The notes under the pieces are model-generated. The model did not search any database. It saw only the letters and a list, made by a program, of their open reading frames with translations, and was not told the DNA's origin. Of a stretch of DNA of 7,208 nucleotides, positions 7,124 through 7,208 are shown in pieces. Source of the stretch: Acidimicrobiaceae bacterium (GTDB taxonomy: Bacteria; Actinomycetota; Acidimicrobiia; Acidimicrobiales; Palsa-688). Made by a program: the position numbers and the translations under genes. The stretch's first letter is position 1. Each line of letters opens with the position of its first letter. The stretch lies in the NCBI GenBank assembly GCA_027334785.1, contig DAHWQF010000163.1, forward strand, positions 1 through 7,208, in the 5' to 3' direction.

Positions 7124-7208
7124 TGGCCCTTTCGAGGGCGCCTGCAAAAACCTGGTCCGGGATCGATTCGAACGAAGCGGCATGCGCTGGACCCCCAAGA
7201 TGGCCGAG
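7119..7208 (+). pseudogene. ISKra4-like transposase, C-terminal fragment (continues past the window)
   Basis: The frame containing 7122 is open to the right edge and closed by TAG at 7116-7118. It reads FDGPFEGACKNLVRDRFERS followed by GMRWTPKMAE. This resembles the conserved segment near the end of ISKra4-family transposases (the pattern EGACRHLVKDRM...TGARW). Everything N-terminal of it is missing, and it abuts the stop codon of the serine recombinase, so it is a fragment joined at a rearrangement point. The family assignment is from memory of the motif in about 30 residues and is therefore moderate. Confidence 0.5.
7126..7139 (+). other. Perfect 5-bp hairpin with TTCG loop
   Basis: GCCCT-TTCG-AGGGC begins two bases after the stop codon of the serine recombinase remnant. 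UUCG loops are unusually stable in RNA. No T run follows, so it is not a standard intrinsic terminator. It also lies inside the transposase fragment and may be fortuitous. Confidence 0.3.

Noticed and set aside
7160..7177. GATTCGAACGAAGC resembling a tRNA T-loop
   Set aside because: No matching T stem, anticodon arm or acceptor stem could be found around it. The bases encode part of the transposase-like motif.

Overview
The window is GC-rich throughout. Long open frames appear on both strands, and GTG and overlapping stop/start codons are used, so an actinobacterium (Actinomycetota) or similar high-GC host is likely; the sequence does not allow a finer placement. Every recognisable gene belongs to a mobile element. 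I see no housekeeping gene, tRNA, rRNA or CRISPR array.

Left three quarters (1-5367, minus strand). Three large tyrosine recombinase/integrase-family genes lie head to tail and are read right to left: a first gene of about 543 residues once one extra base is removed (5367-3735), a second of 619 residues (3738-1879), and a third that is still open at the window edge (1882 to beyond 1, at least 627 residues). They are joined by a GTGA and an ATGA overlap, which implies one translationally coupled transcript. The layout resembles the 'recombinase in trio' (RIT) elements and the tnpA/tnpB genes of Tn554-like transposons. The first and third proteins carry the full catalytic set (Arg, Lys, HxxR, His, Tyr). 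The second keeps the His/Tyr end but appears to lack the first catalytic Arg. The first gene is broken by a +1 frameshift between its first catalytic Arg and the HxxR box.

Middle (5368-5841). A 66-base gap separates the trio from a divergent small gene encoding a DUF6788-like protein with a short cysteine knuckle. Its 3' end also seems to have been altered by an indel in a C run.

Right end (5842-7208, plus strand). After about 120 bases with nothing recognisable comes the C-terminal part of a large serine recombinase (zinc ribbon, coiled coil, two helix-turn-helix-like segments) without its catalytic N-terminal domain. Directly against its stop codon is a fragment resembling the C-terminal end of an ISKra4-family transposase, which runs off the window. 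The whole reads as a scrap-yard of nested or abutting mobile elements, with a large tyrosine-recombinase trio as its main component.

If the trio works like its relatives, the three proteins would act together in DNA cleavage and strand exchange at the element ends. The frameshift in the first gene suggests that this copy is either inactive or wrongly sequenced at that base.
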